Shown in pieces: positions 44,846-53,287 of a DNA stretch of 64,000 bases. The stretch is from Pseudomonas benzenivorans. GTDB taxonomy: Bacteria > Pseudomonadota > Gammaproteobacteria > Pseudomonadales > Pseudomonadaceae. The notes below the pieces were generated by a model, which saw only the letters and a list, made by a program, of their open reading frames with translations, was not told the origin of the DNA and did no database searches. How positions within the stretch are numbered: position 1 is the stretch's first letter; every line of letters starts with the position of its first letter. The position numbers were made by a program, and so were the translations under genes. Location of the stretch: the NCBI RefSeq assembly GCF_900100495.1, contig NZ_FNCT01000006.1, forward strand, positions 186,001 to 250,000, given 5' to 3'.

Positions 44846-44931
44846 CCAGGATTTACCGTTGGTTTCCTGAAAACGTCGTTGCTTGAATTGTGCTGGCTTT
44901 GCCAGGGTGTCGCGTTGATCTCGGCCAAGGC
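44840..44931 (-). repeat. Duplicated O-antigen leader, copy B
   Basis: Partner of 42911-43002. Copy B carries the intact ops and a small perfect hairpin (CTCGGCC/GGCCGAG at 44920-44935) that copy A has lost. Confidence 0.88.
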
Positions 44932-44941
44932 CGAGCTGTAT

Positions 44942-45463
44942 TCAGTTTTTTGCGATGCTACACAAGGGCACGCTGATCTGCTGCGGACGGTTGAGCAGGT
45001 TCAGCAGCAGTATCACCCGCTGTTCGCCATCCATCGCCATGAAGATCGCGTCCAGCTCGGCGAAGCTGCCTGCGGTAATGCGTACGCTGTCGCCGGTCTG
45101 CAGAAGCTGTTTAACGTCCGTTGTCGTGCGTTGTTGCAGGTGCGCGATCAAGCTGCTGTCGACCGGCAGTGGCATGCCACCGAAACCGATGACACGGTTG
45201 ACCCCACGGGTCGAACGCAGCGGAGCCCAGTTGCCGTCGGCAGCCAACTGGATGAACAGGTAACCGGGGAACAGCGACTCAACGACGGGCTGCCGGCGGC
45301 CACGCACGATCCGCTCGCAACTGTGTTGCGGGCGATAGCAGGCATAGCCCTGGCGCAGCAGGTTTTCTTCCGCGCGCTCGTCCTGACGGGGCTTGCATTG
45401 CACGAGGTACCAAGCCGCGGCCGGACCTTCAATGCAGTGGGTACTCGCAGCGCTAGCATTCAT
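44942..45463 (-). CDS. rfaH: Transcription antiterminator RfaH (NusG paralogue)
   Basis: The 173-residue protein has the NusG N-terminal fold: WYLVQCKPRQDERAEENL, the LFPGYLFIQL strand and RSTRGVNRVIGFGG, followed by a KOW-like C-terminal domain. The first and last segments are typical of RfaH rather than NusG. RfaH is recruited at ops sites, prevents Rho-dependent termination and couples ribosomes to long LPS/capsule operons. The exact ops at 44835-44845, just downstream on the same strand, is strong supporting context. ATG 45463 (MNASAASTHCIEGP) was chosen; no clear ribosome-binding site precedes it, and an earlier start at 45568 in frame is possible. Confidence 0.93.
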   Translation of the reverse strand: MNASAASTHCIEGPAAAWYLVQCKPRQDERAEENLLRQGYACYRPQHSCERIVRGRRQPVVESLFPGYLFIQLAADGNWAPLRSTRGVNRVIGFGGMPLPVDSSLIAHLQQRTTTDVKQLLQTGDSVRITAGSFAELDAIFMAMDGEQRVILLLNLLNRPQQISVPLCSIAKN

Positions 45464-45610
45464 GTCTGTAACGACTATATCGGTGCAGCCTTGGCCAGAC
45501 CGATCGTTCACTCCTGTTTGCAACCGGCGGGAGTCTACCGGTTGCATGATTCGTTCAGATCCATTCACCTGAGAATGGATGGGGGCGTCGAGGCCACTTT
45601 GTATATGCGC

Positions 45611-45632
45611 GGGTGCCGATTATACGGCACCC
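45611..45632 (-). promoter_or_regulatory. TATAAT box inside a perfect inverted repeat upstream of rfaH
   Basis: GGGTGCCG (45611-45618) and CGGCACCC (45625-45632) are exact 8-bp arms. On the minus strand the six-base centre reads TATAAT, a consensus -10 hexamer, about 150 bases before the rfaH start. No convincing -35 box lies at 16-18 bases, which would suit an activator- or repressor-controlled promoter. The assignment as rfaH promoter is inferred. Confidence 0.45.
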
Positions 45633-45669
45633 GGGTGAATCTCACGGTGGCTCCGCTTTGGCAAAGCCT

Positions 45670-45692
45670 ATCGCCAGCAAGCTGGCTCCTAC
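45670..45692. repeat. REP-type half element
   Basis: TCGCCAGCAAGCTGGCTCCTACA, the same family as 15251-15324 and 26266-26332, just after the nuclease gene. Confidence 0.65.
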
Positions 45693-45700
45693 AGTTCAGA

Positions 45701-47218
45701 TTACTCGTCGGCCCCATTGGGGATGACCACTTCCACATTCCGCTCGGCCTGCCGGTACTGCGCCTTGATGCGTTCGGCGAGTTCGCGCTTGGCGCCGGTT
45801 TCACCATGCACGATCCGCACCTGGCTGGGCCACTGGCGCATACGCGTCACGAAACCGAGCAGGCCTTTCTGATCCGCATGGGCTGAATAGCCGCCTATGG
45901 TATGAACTTTGGCGCCAATCTCATAGCGCTGGCCATCCAAATCCACATAACCACCCGGCCGCCCACCGTATGTTTGGATATCACGTCCCGGGGTACCTTG
46001 GGCCTGATACCCGACGAAGAGCACGTTATGCCGTGAATCGTGCAGCATCGCTTTCAGGTAATTAGCTATTCGACCACCGCTGCACATTCCGTTCGCCGCA
46101 ATGACGATGGCCGGACGAGCGGTTTCTACCAGGTGACGAACCATCGCCTCATGCGCCTGATGGCTGTCGACGGCGAGCAGTTGCTCGAAGTCCAGCGGGT
46201 TGCGGCCTCGCTTGAGGCGCTGCAGCGCTTCCTTGTCCCAGAAGGGTTTCAGCTCGCGGTAGACCCGGGTGAAACGGCTGGCCAGGGGCGAGTCGAGAAT
46301 GATCGGGAGTTGCGGCCAGTTGATGTCGGCCTTGTCATTGTTGGTTTTTCCCCTCACCCCGCCTTCCCTCACCCCTAGCCCCTCTCCCGAAGGGAGAGGG
46401 GGATTAAGAGCGGCATTCAGTTTTTTGCGGTGGATGATGTCTTCCAGCTCGTACAAGAGTTCCTGGGTGCGGCCGATGCTGAAGGCCGGGATCAGCACCG
46501 TGCCGTTATCGGCCAGGGCTTGTTCGATGACACTTTCCAGACGCTGACGGCGGCTGCGGCGATCTTCGTGCAGGCGGTCGCCGTAGGTGCTTTCAATCAC
46601 CAGGATGTCGGCGAGATAGGGAGGCTTGGGCGCGGGCAGCAGCGGTGCATGAGGCGCCCCCAGGTCGCCGGAGAAGACGATGCGTTTCTTCTCGCCGGTC
46701 TGGTGGTAGTGAAGGTCGATTTCCACATAGGCCGAGCCGAGGATATGCCCGGCGCGCTGCAGGCGGATGCGGCAGGTCAGGCTCGGTGTGTCTTGCAGGG
46801 TGAACCAGGTTTTATAGGGCAGCGCGATGATGCGCTGCTCGATCAACTTGAGATAGCGCTCGACCTGCTTCTGATCGCGGCTGAAGCCGAGCTTGAAGGC
46901 ATCTTCCAGCACGATGGGCAAGAGTTTGGCGGAGGGTTCGCTGCAGAGGATCGGCCCCTTGAAACCGGCGGCCAGCAGGTAGGGGATGCGCCCGACGTGG
47001 TCGATATGCACGTGGGTGGCGACCAGCGCCTTGATCGTATCGAGGGGGAATTCGATGGCCAGGCGATCGGCGCCGGCCCGGCCTTCGCTGGAGGTTTCCG
47101 CCCCCTGGAACAGACCGCAGTCGATCAACAGGCTGTGCTGGGCGTCCATCTGCAACTGATGGCAGGAGCCGGTCACACCATTGGTGGCACCGTGGTGGAG
47201 AAAAGCGGGGTAATCCAT
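45701..47218 (-). CDS. Beta-CASP metallo-beta-lactamase-fold nuclease (RNA-processing type)
   Basis: The 505-residue protein has the MBL metal motif ATHVHIDHVGRIP (residues 67-79), GHILGSAYVEI, FSGDLGAPHAPLLP and the beta-CASP segments VIESTYGDRLHED, ANGMCSGGRIANYLKAML and HTIGGYSAHADQKGL. Such proteins are ribonucleases acting on RNA 3' ends or in maturation. Residues about 269-298 (NPPLPSGEGLGVREGG and neighbours) are encoded by a palindromic repeat and interrupt the otherwise conserved sequence; the reading frame is retained. Length without the insert would be about 475. It is separate from the O-antigen genes in function, lying between rfaH and wzz on the same strand. Confidence 0.9.
   Translation of the reverse strand: MDYPAFLHHGATNGVTGSCHQLQMDAQHSLLIDCGLFQGAETSSEGRAGADRLAIEFPLDTIKALVATHVHIDHVGRIPYLLAAGFKGPILCSEPSAKLLPIVLEDAFKLGFSRDQKQVERYLKLIEQRIIALPYKTWFTLQDTPSLTCRIRLQRAGHILGSAYVEIDLHYHQTGEKKRIVFSGDLGAPHAPLLPAPKPPYLADILVIESTYGDRLHEDRRSRRQRLESVIEQALADNGTVLIPAFSIGRTQELLYELEDIIHRKKLNAALNPPLPSGEGLGVREGGVRGKTNNDKADINWPQLPIILDSPLASRFTRVYRELKPFWDKEALQRLKRGRNPLDFEQLLAVDSHQAHEAMVRHLVETARPAIVIAANGMCSGGRIANYLKAMLHDSRHNVLFVGYQAQGTPGRDIQTYGGRPGGYVDLDGQRYEIGAKVHTIGGYSAHADQKGLLGFVTRMRQWPSQVRIVHGETGAKRELAERIKAQYRQAERNVEVVIPNGADE
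46348..46404. repeat. Palindromic repeat inserted inside the nuclease gene
   Basis: CCCCTCTCCC (46379-46388) and GGGAGAGGGG (46392-46401) form a perfect 10-bp hairpin with a 3-base loop, joined to CCCTCACCCC-rich sequence on the left. This is the 'SPSPEGRG/PPLPSGEG' type of dispersed repeat often seen intergenically in proteobacteria. Here it lies in frame within coding sequence. Confidence 0.82.
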
Positions 47219-47366
47219 GCGACTTATCCGTGTTAGTCCATTAACGATGGCCGGCAGGTGGAAACGCGCCGGTGATGCATCCCTGGCTTATGGCCGCCCA
47301 ATGGCCTCGATGATGGCTAGAACCTGCACATGCCGAATTGGCGGCGCTCTACACACCATTTGTATT

Positions 47367-47402
47367 TGGTGCGCACGACCTAGGCGGCCCCGCGCACCCT
47401 AC
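47367..47402. repeat. GTGCGCGGGG-type repeat
   Basis: GGTGCGCACGACCTAGGCGG with CCCCGCGCACCCTAC, a relative of the element at 23340-23413. It lies in the 207-base gap between the nuclease and the wzz gene, which has no gene. Confidence 0.65.
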
Positions 47403-47425
47403 GATGCGCAATCAAGGAACGCCCG

Positions 47426-48736
47426 TCAGGGTGCCAAGCTCAACTGGCTGAGTTGAAACCCGCGCGGGGCTCTACGCAGCATATTGCGCAGCAAGGCGAT
47501 AAACAGCCCAAGCATCCCGCCGAGCACCAGCCCCAAGGCCAGGATGAGCACCTTCTTCGGCCTGATCGGCTTCAAGGGCTCCAGGGCGGCCTGGTCGATT
47601 GTAACCAGCTTGAGGCCGGCGACATCGAACTGGAGGTTACGCAACCGTGCGGACTCTTCACGCCAGGCGGCCAGGTCCTTGAGGAACAGGTCTTCGTTTT
47701 CACGCTTGTTGAGCACTTCAATCTGCCGATTCTGCGTCAGCAACTGCAGTTCCTTGGCGATCTGCGCGATACGCGGTTCGGTGAAGTCGTCGGAGCGGCG
47801 CTGCAGCAGGGTATTGCGCTCAGCCTCCAAGGCTTCGCTGCCCATGAAATAGAGCGGTATCTGCTGGTTATTGACTTCGGTGCGAATCATGTTGCCCTGT
47901 GCCGCACGCTCTCCCTCCCCCAGCGCGGAAGGTGTGGTGGGCTTGCCGATACCCAGAGACCTGGCGATATGGATCGCTTCATCCAGTTGGACAATGCGGT
48001 TGTCGCGACGGGTCTTGAGCTGTTGACGCAAGGCCTTGAGTTCGTCCTGCAGTTCGGCACGCTTGAGGCTATCGGCCTCGAGCAGCTTGGCAATCTTGGC
48101 CTCTTTGCCGGCCTCGTAGCTGGCTCGGGCCGCAGCCATGTTCAGTTCGAGTTGATTCAGGCGGTTCTGGATCACCGTTTTCAGGCCGGCATCAATCCGC
48201 TCACGCTCCGACTGCAAGACATGCTCGACCAGGCCGTTGACCAGGGCAACGCCATTGACGTCTGCCGGGTAGGTGAGCTGGATGCCCACATAGGCGCTCA
48301 GACTGTCGGTTTTCTTCGGGTCGGGCTGCAGCATCTTGAACGCATCGCGATTGAAGCTTTCGAAGGTCTGCTCGAGGCTTCTATTGGGTTGGCGCAAGGC
48401 CTCGAACAAGCCCTGGTTGGCCCGGAAGAACTCCAGCCGGCGGTCATAGGATTCCAGAGCCGCCCCGACGCGCTGCATGGCTTGATGGGGTGTCAATTTG
48501 TAAACGTCGGTGCGATTCAGGGCGTCGAGATCCTTGATCATCGCGGGGCGCAGCACGCTTTGCACCTGATATTCGGGCGTGGCGAGTAAGGCATAGGCAG
48601 CCGCTAGCATGCCGACCAGCAGGGTCACCAGGGTAATGAGCAGCTTCTGTTCCCAGATGGAATGAAATAACTCCGCCAGGTCGATTTCATCGCTGGTGGT
48701 CTGGTGTATGACAGGGAGACTGGCGTTCACGGTCAA
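47426..48736 (-). CDS. wzz: Wzz-family O-antigen chain-length determinant (long form)
   Basis: The 436-residue polysaccharide co-polymerase has the family N-terminus DEIDLAELFHSIWEQKLLI leading into the first membrane span (about 33-53), a large periplasmic coiled-coil-rich domain, and the Pro-rich second span LEPLKPIRPKKVLILALGLV through GGMLGLFIALLRNML. It sets the modal length of O chains by acting on Wzy. It is longer than the second copy at 49266 and divergent from it. Start ATG 48736 (MTVNASLPVIHQTTSDEI). Confidence 0.93.
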   Translation of the reverse strand: MTVNASLPVIHQTTSDEIDLAELFHSIWEQKLLITLVTLLVGMLAAAYALLATPEYQVQSVLRPAMIKDLDALNRTDVYKLTPHQAMQRVGAALESYDRRLEFFRANQGLFEALRQPNRSLEQTFESFNRDAFKMLQPDPKKTDSLSAYVGIQLTYPADVNGVALVNGLVEHVLQSERERIDAGLKTVIQNRLNQLELNMAAARASYEAGKEAKIAKLLEADSLKRAELQDELKALRQQLKTRRDNRIVQLDEAIHIARSLGIGKPTTPSALGEGERAAQGNMIRTEVNNQQIPLYFMGSEALEAERNTLLQRRSDDFTEPRIAQIAKELQLLTQNRQIEVLNKRENEDLFLKDLAAWREESARLRNLQFDVAGLKLVTIDQAALEPLKPIRPKKVLILALGLVLGGMLGLFIALLRNMLRRAPRGFQLSQLSLAP

Positions 48737-49265
48737 GATCCGTCTTCAAAGTACATGCCCCGCTCCACGAAGAAGGCAGAGCTGCGAAGGCTAAAGGCGT
48801 ATATTCCTTTGCTGCGGCTCACTGCTGAGCGAGGAGCATCGGGCTTGACGCCCTTCCACCGACAAAAGTGGCGGCATTTTGCCAGCAAATCGCCATATTG
48901 CAAGTCTTGACAAGCGCTTTGGCAAAAACAGAAGACGGAACAAAAGCCTCGTGATGCTGATCACATTTCAGCGGTGTGCCCTGCTCCACGCCCTGTAGCC
49001 AGACCAGATATATGCACGGCCCACCTGCATCAGGCGCTGAGGTGGTAAGCCAGGCTGCCATACCAATTGAACACCTCCTTGAAATGTCACCCACCATGAA
49101 AGCCGGGGGTTCTTGACCAGGACATCGACCCCATGGGTGCCAATGCCCGGTTTTACAGGGGCAAGCGCGCTTGGCAATATACGCAGCCTTTCTGTGCAAA
49201 CAGCTGAAGCCTCAAGCAGCCAGCCGCAAAGACTAACCAAACCATTCAATAAAGATGGATCGACC
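48737..49265. other. Divergent region between the two wzz genes
   Basis: These 529 bases separate two divergent wzz genes and must hold both promoters. I see no gene: the 126-codon minus-strand frame at 48819-49199 has no recognisable features and unusual Cys/Trp content. No convincing -35/-10 pair could be assigned by eye. Confidence 0.5.
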
Positions 49266-50327
49266 GTGACTGACGACAACTATCAACACCAGGCTCCCAG
49301 AAATGACGAAATCGATCTGGTGGAGCTTTTCTATGGGTTGTGGATGCAAAAATGGCTGATCCTGCTGGTGACCCTTGTGGTCAGTGTTGGCGCCACCTCT
49401 TATGCATTGCTCGCCAAGCCGGTTTATGAATCACGCGTGACGGTGATGCCACCTTCGCTCAGCGAAATTGCTGACTTCAACCTGGGGCGGAATGGGGGGA
49501 CCGGGTTAAAACCCTTCTCTGTAGGCGAGGTATACGCCGTGTTCACTCGCAACCTGCAGGCCGAGAAGAACCGCCGCCAATTTTTCAGAGAGGTTTACTT
49601 GCAGTCGCTGGACGAAGCCCGGCGCTCAGGTTCGCATGACTCTCTCTATAAGGCTTTCGCCTCAGAGTTCAGCATCAGTGCTCCGAACAAGAGCCAACCC
49701 GACCTCTACTCTGTGACGGTTGAACATCATGATCCCGCCGAGGCCGCAGCCTGGGCCAAGCGTTATATCGACCAGGTGGCCCAGCAGTCTCTCGATGAAA
49801 TGCTGAAGAACGCTCAGCGCGAACTTGCCGTGCACGCCCAGAATATCGAGCAACAGATCGACGGCCGCCGGGAATCCGCCAAAGCTCGCCGCGAGGACCG
49901 TATTACCCAGCTACGCGAGGCACTGACGGTTGCCGAAGCAATTGGCCTGGATAATCCCCCGGTGATCACCGGCCGCTCTGAAAACAACAGAGAACTGTCT
50001 GCCTTTATGGATGGCAACCTGATGTATATGCGGGGCTCCAAAGCCCTTCAGGCAGAACTGCGCGTGCTTAAGGCACGCGAATCTGACGACCCCTTCATTC
50101 CCGATCTGCGTAACCTTGAGGAAAAATACAAACTCTACGCCAACGTCAAGCTGGATCCGGAACGAGTCGCAGTTTTCCGCCAAGACGGTGAGGTCGAACA
50201 GCCGGACACCCCCATCAAGCCTAAGAAAATATTGATTCTGGCACTGGGCGTTGTACTTGGCGGCATGCTGGGTCTCTTCATCGCCTTGATCAGGCTGATG
50301 CTCAAGAAACGCTTGCCCCATTCCTGA
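49266..50327 (+). CDS. wzz: Wzz-family O-antigen chain-length determinant (short form)
   Basis: The 353-residue protein has NDEIDLVELFYGLWMQKWLI leading into membrane span 1 (about 33-55), a periplasmic domain with coiled-coil stretches (RRESAKARREDRITQLREAL), and the C-terminal PIKPKKILILALGVVLGG span. It is the PAO1-Wzz1-like copy in position next to ihfB. The start is GTG 49266 (encoding MTDDNYQHQAPRNDEID); the frame is open upstream but without homology. It is transcribed toward ihfB, convergent with it, whereas in PAO1 wzz and ihfB (himD) share a strand. Confidence 0.92.
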   Translation: MTDDNYQHQAPRNDEIDLVELFYGLWMQKWLILLVTLVVSVGATSYALLAKPVYESRVTVMPPSLSEIADFNLGRNGGTGLKPFSVGEVYAVFTRNLQAEKNRRQFFREVYLQSLDEARRSGSHDSLYKAFASEFSISAPNKSQPDLYSVTVEHHDPAEAAAWAKRYIDQVAQQSLDEMLKNAQRELAVHAQNIEQQIDGRRESAKARREDRITQLREALTVAEAIGLDNPPVITGRSENNRELSAFMDGNLMYMRGSKALQAELRVLKARESDDPFIPDLRNLEEKYKLYANVKLDPERVAVFRQDGEVEQPDTPIKPKKILILALGVVLGGMLGLFIALIRLMLKKRLPHS

Positions 50328-50770
50328 ACCCTCTCGCTACCGAATAGCATGCTGGCTGACAAGGGCATGCCTCTCCATCGAAAGACGGCCGCAGAGCCAC
50401 AAGTGGACGCAGAAGAAGAGCCACGAGGAGAGGAAAGCCCTTTGGGTTACCGCTACAACCGCGGCGAAAGCCAATAGCTGACGCCGTGGACTAAAGACGC
50501 AATCGCCACGGGGACTCACAGTCGTATTTATGGCCTGATCTACGCCTGTTCAGCCAGCTCGAGGCACGCCAGCTATCCCCTGCCGGCTTTCACATCGAAC
50601 GCAACCTGATGCAGCAAGCGGAAGAACCCCATGCAACCGACAGGAGGTGCGGGCCGCTTAACGCTGCAAGGGACTCAATCGGACGCTCGTACTGGCTGGG
50701 CAAACGCATTGGCTACCCGCAGCCTCAGCCACCCAATCGGGTCATGCATCTGGAATGCGCTCGGATGAAA
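50328..50770. other. Non-coding gap between wzz and ihfB
   Basis: These 443 bases hold no supported gene. A plus-strand stretch near 50550-50630 translates to a protein-like SQLEARQLSPAGFHIERNLM, which could be a small relic of an unidentified gene, but its frame runs into ihfB antisense without a credible start. Confidence 0.45.
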
Positions 50771-51055
50771 CTACTCATCCTCGTTAACCCGATCACGCAG
50801 TTCTTTGCCCGGCTTGAAATGCGGCACGAACTTGCCGTCCAAACGTACCGACTGGCCGGTTTTCGGGTTACGACCGACACGGGGCGCGCGGTAATGCAGG
50901 GAGAAACTGCCGAAGCCGCGGATTTCGATGCGGTCACCGGTCGCCAATGCCTGAGACATCTGCTCGAGCATGGTTTTGATGGCCAACTCGACATCCCGGG
51001 ATGAAAGCTGCCCCTGATGGGTGACAATCCTTTCGATCAATTCCGACTTGGTCAT
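50771..51055 (-). CDS. ihfB: Integration host factor beta subunit
   Basis: The 94-residue HU/IHF-fold protein begins [17 protein letters not shown] and has the signature [20 protein letters not shown] with the DNA-intercalating Pro in RVGRNPKTG. It pairs with IhfA to bend DNA at specific sites, affecting transcription and recombination. The gene order rpsA-ihfB is standard in gamma-proteobacteria. The 401-base gap to rpsA contains the rpsA terminator and no gene, so ihfB probably has its own promoter there. Confidence 0.97.
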   Translation of the reverse strand: MTKSELIERIVTHQGQLSSRDVELAIKTMLEQMSQALATGDRIEIRGFGSFSLHYRAPRVGRNPKTGQSVRLDGKFVPHFKPGKELRDRVNEDE

Positions 51056-51410
51056 GGTTTTCCCTTCGTTTTCAAGCGGCTAGATCATTTGACCTGTTTT
51101 GTTTTTAGCACGTTGCGCAGAAATTGAATAGCCCGCAAAACAAGGTGTTAGGAAAAAGCCCGGTAGCCACCAGAAAACCTCAGGCATCCGGACATTGATA
51201 GCAGAAGCACCTAAAGACATATGCTTTCAGGTCAACTGGAACTATCGGTCCTGAGTCGCAGGCGAAAGGCTTCGCGGTCAAGACCGCTCCCACAGAAGCC
51301 GACCGCAACCCGGCCATACGGCCAAACCTGCCCACGACACGCGGCCATCATCCCACCGCAAGCGATGCAGCACATGTCAGCCGCGCGGGCCACCGGCAAA
51401 TTACAGGCAC

Positions 51411-51440
51411 AAAAAAGGGCGACCGAAGTCGCCCTTTTTT
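51411..51440 (-). terminator. Rho-independent terminator after rpsA
   Basis: AAAAAAGGGCGAC and GTCGCCCTTTTTT are perfect complements separated by four bases, giving a GC stem and T-run in both directions. It lies 17 bases beyond the rpsA stop. Confidence 0.93.
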
Positions 51441-51456
51441 CTGGATTAACCGGGGA

Positions 51457-53136
51457 TTAGCCCTGCTTTTCCATTTGCGCGCGGAGCAGATCACCAATGG
51501 TGGTCGGACCGGTTGCTTCAACTTCCTGCTTACGCATTTCCTTGATCGCTTCCTTCTCGTCTTCAACGTCTTTCGACTTGATCGAGAGGCTGATCACGCG
51601 GCTCTTGCGGTCAACGCTGATGATCTTGGCTTCGACTTCTTCACCTTGCTTCAGCACGTTGCGCGCGTCTTCAACGCGGTCACGGCTGATTTCGGAGGCC
51701 TTCAGCGTCGCTTCGATGTCGTTGCCCAGGTCGATGATCGCGCCCTTGGCGTCCACTTCCTTCACAACGCCACGGACGATGGTGCCCTTGTCGTTGATGG
51801 AAACGTAGTTGGAGAACGGATCGTCTTCCAGCTGCTTGATGCCCAGGGAGATGCGCTCACGCTCCGGATCGACGGAGAGGATGACGGTTTCCAGCTCGTC
51901 GCCCTTCTTGAAGCGGCGTACGGCTTCTTCGCCGACTTCGTTCCAGGAGATGTCGGACAGGTGAACCAGGCCATCGATGCCGCCATCCAGACCAATGAAG
52001 ATACCGAAATCGGTGATCGACTTGATGGTGCCGGAGATCTTGTCACCCTTGTTGAACTGGCTGGAGAAATCTTCCCACGGGTTGGTCTTGCACTGCTTGA
52101 TACCCAGGGAGATGCGACGACGCTCTTCGTCGATATCCAGAACCTGAACTTCCACTTCGTCGCCAACTTGAACGACTTTGGACGGGTGGATGTTCTTGTT
52201 GGTCCAATCCATTTCGGATACGTGTACCAGGCCTTCCACGCCTTCTTCCAGCTCGGCGAAGCAGCCGTAGTCGGTCAGGTTGGTGACGCGCGCGGTAACG
52301 CGGGTGCCTTCCGGGTAACGGGCCTTGATGGCAACCCATGGGTCTTCGCCCAGTTGCTTCAGGCCGAGGGAGACGCGGTTACGCTCGCGATCGTACTTCA
52401 GTACCTTGACGTCGATCTCGTCGCCAACGTTGACGATCTCGGACGGGTGCTTGATGCGCTTCCAAGCCATGTCGGTGATGTGCAGCAGGCCGTCGACACC
52501 GCCCAGATCCACGAATGCGCCGTAGTCGGTGAGGTTCTTGACGATACCCTTGACCTGCTGGCCTTCCTGCAGGGATTCCAGCAGAGCTTCGCGCTCGGCG
52601 CTGTTCTCGGCTTCCAGCACGCTGCGGCGGGAAACGACAACGTTGTTGCGCTTCTGGTCCAGCTTGATGACCTTGAACTCGAGTTCTTTGCCTTCCAGGT
52701 GGGTGGTATCACGCACCGGACGGACATCGACCAAGGAACCCGGGAGGAACGCACGGATGCCGTTAACGTCGACAGTGAAGCCGCCCTTAACCTTACCGTT
52801 GATAACGCCCTTGACCACTTCCTCGGCGGCGAAAGCTGCTTCCAGAACGATCCAGCACTCAGCGCGCTTGGCTTTTTCGCGGGACAGCTTGGTTTCACCG
52901 AAGCCATCTTCAACCGCGTCCAGCGCAACATGGACTTCGTCACCGACCTTGATGGTCAGCTCGCCAGCGTCGTTATAGAACTGCTCGAGCGGGATGACGC
53001 CCTCGGACTTCAGGCCGGCATGCACGGTAACCCAGTCACCGTCGATGTCGACCACGATACCGGTAATGATGGCGCCCGGCTGCATGTCGAGGGTTTTCAG
53101 GCTTTCTTCAAAAAGTTCTGCAAAGCTTTCGCTCAT
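51457..53136 (-). CDS. rpsA: 30S ribosomal protein S1
   Basis: S1 binds mRNA and places it on the 30S subunit. The 559-residue acidic protein carries six S1 RNA-binding repeats (for example [60 protein letters not shown]), the usual gamma-proteobacterial length. ATG 53136 ([19 protein letters not shown]) follows CAGGAATCAAC. A terminator lies between cmk and this gene and a small hairpin lies in its leader, so expression is probably set separately from cmk; S1 is known to autoregulate its translation in E. coli. Confidence 0.98.
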   Translation of the reverse strand: MSESFAELFEESLKTLDMQPGAIITGIVVDIDGDWVTVHAGLKSEGVIPLEQFYNDAGELTIKVGDEVHVALDAVEDGFGETKLSREKAKRAECWIVLEAAFAAEEVVKGVINGKVKGGFTVDVNGIRAFLPGSLVDVRPVRDTTHLEGKELEFKVIKLDQKRNNVVVSRRSVLEAENSAEREALLESLQEGQQVKGIVKNLTDYGAFVDLGGVDGLLHITDMAWKRIKHPSEIVNVGDEIDVKVLKYDRERNRVSLGLKQLGEDPWVAIKARYPEGTRVTARVTNLTDYGCFAELEEGVEGLVHVSEMDWTNKNIHPSKVVQVGDEVEVQVLDIDEERRRISLGIKQCKTNPWEDFSSQFNKGDKISGTIKSITDFGIFIGLDGGIDGLVHLSDISWNEVGEEAVRRFKKGDELETVILSVDPERERISLGIKQLEDDPFSNYVSINDKGTIVRGVVKEVDAKGAIIDLGNDIEATLKASEISRDRVEDARNVLKQGEEVEAKIISVDRKSRVISLSIKSKDVEDEKEAIKEMRKQEVEATGPTTIGDLLRAQMEKQG

Positions 53137-53175
53137 GTTGATTCCTGTTGATTCAGGGCAGGGGATCCGCCCAAA

Positions 53176-53195
53176 CCACATTCCAGACAATGTGG
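53176..53195 (-). promoter_or_regulatory. Stem-loop in the rpsA leader
   Basis: CCACATT and AATGTGG form 7-bp arms around six bases, 40-60 bases before the rpsA start. A role in S1 autoregulation is a guess by analogy with E. coli. Confidence 0.4.
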
Positions 53196-53207
53196 GTACG
53201 TTTATGT

Positions 53208-53250
53208 AAAAAGAGGCCTGCGGGACAGGGACTGGTCTCCCGCATGCCTC
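53208..53250 (-). terminator. Terminator between cmk and rpsA
   Basis: On the minus strand GAGGC-AT-GCGGGA pairs with TCCCGC-AG-GCCTC and is followed by TTTTT, a good intrinsic terminator or attenuator. It lies between the cmk stop and the rpsA start. Confidence 0.8.
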
Positions 53251-53287
53251 CTTGCGAGCCGGTCAGCTTAAGCAGCTGTAGCTCTTG

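Noticed and set aside
48819..49199. A 126-codon minus-strand frame in the wzz divergent region
   Set aside because: Odd Cys/Trp-rich composition, no ribosome-binding site and no family resemblance.
50609..51004. A 131-codon plus-strand frame overlapping ihfB
   Set aside because: Its second half is antisense to the certain ihfB gene and no start signal is visible.
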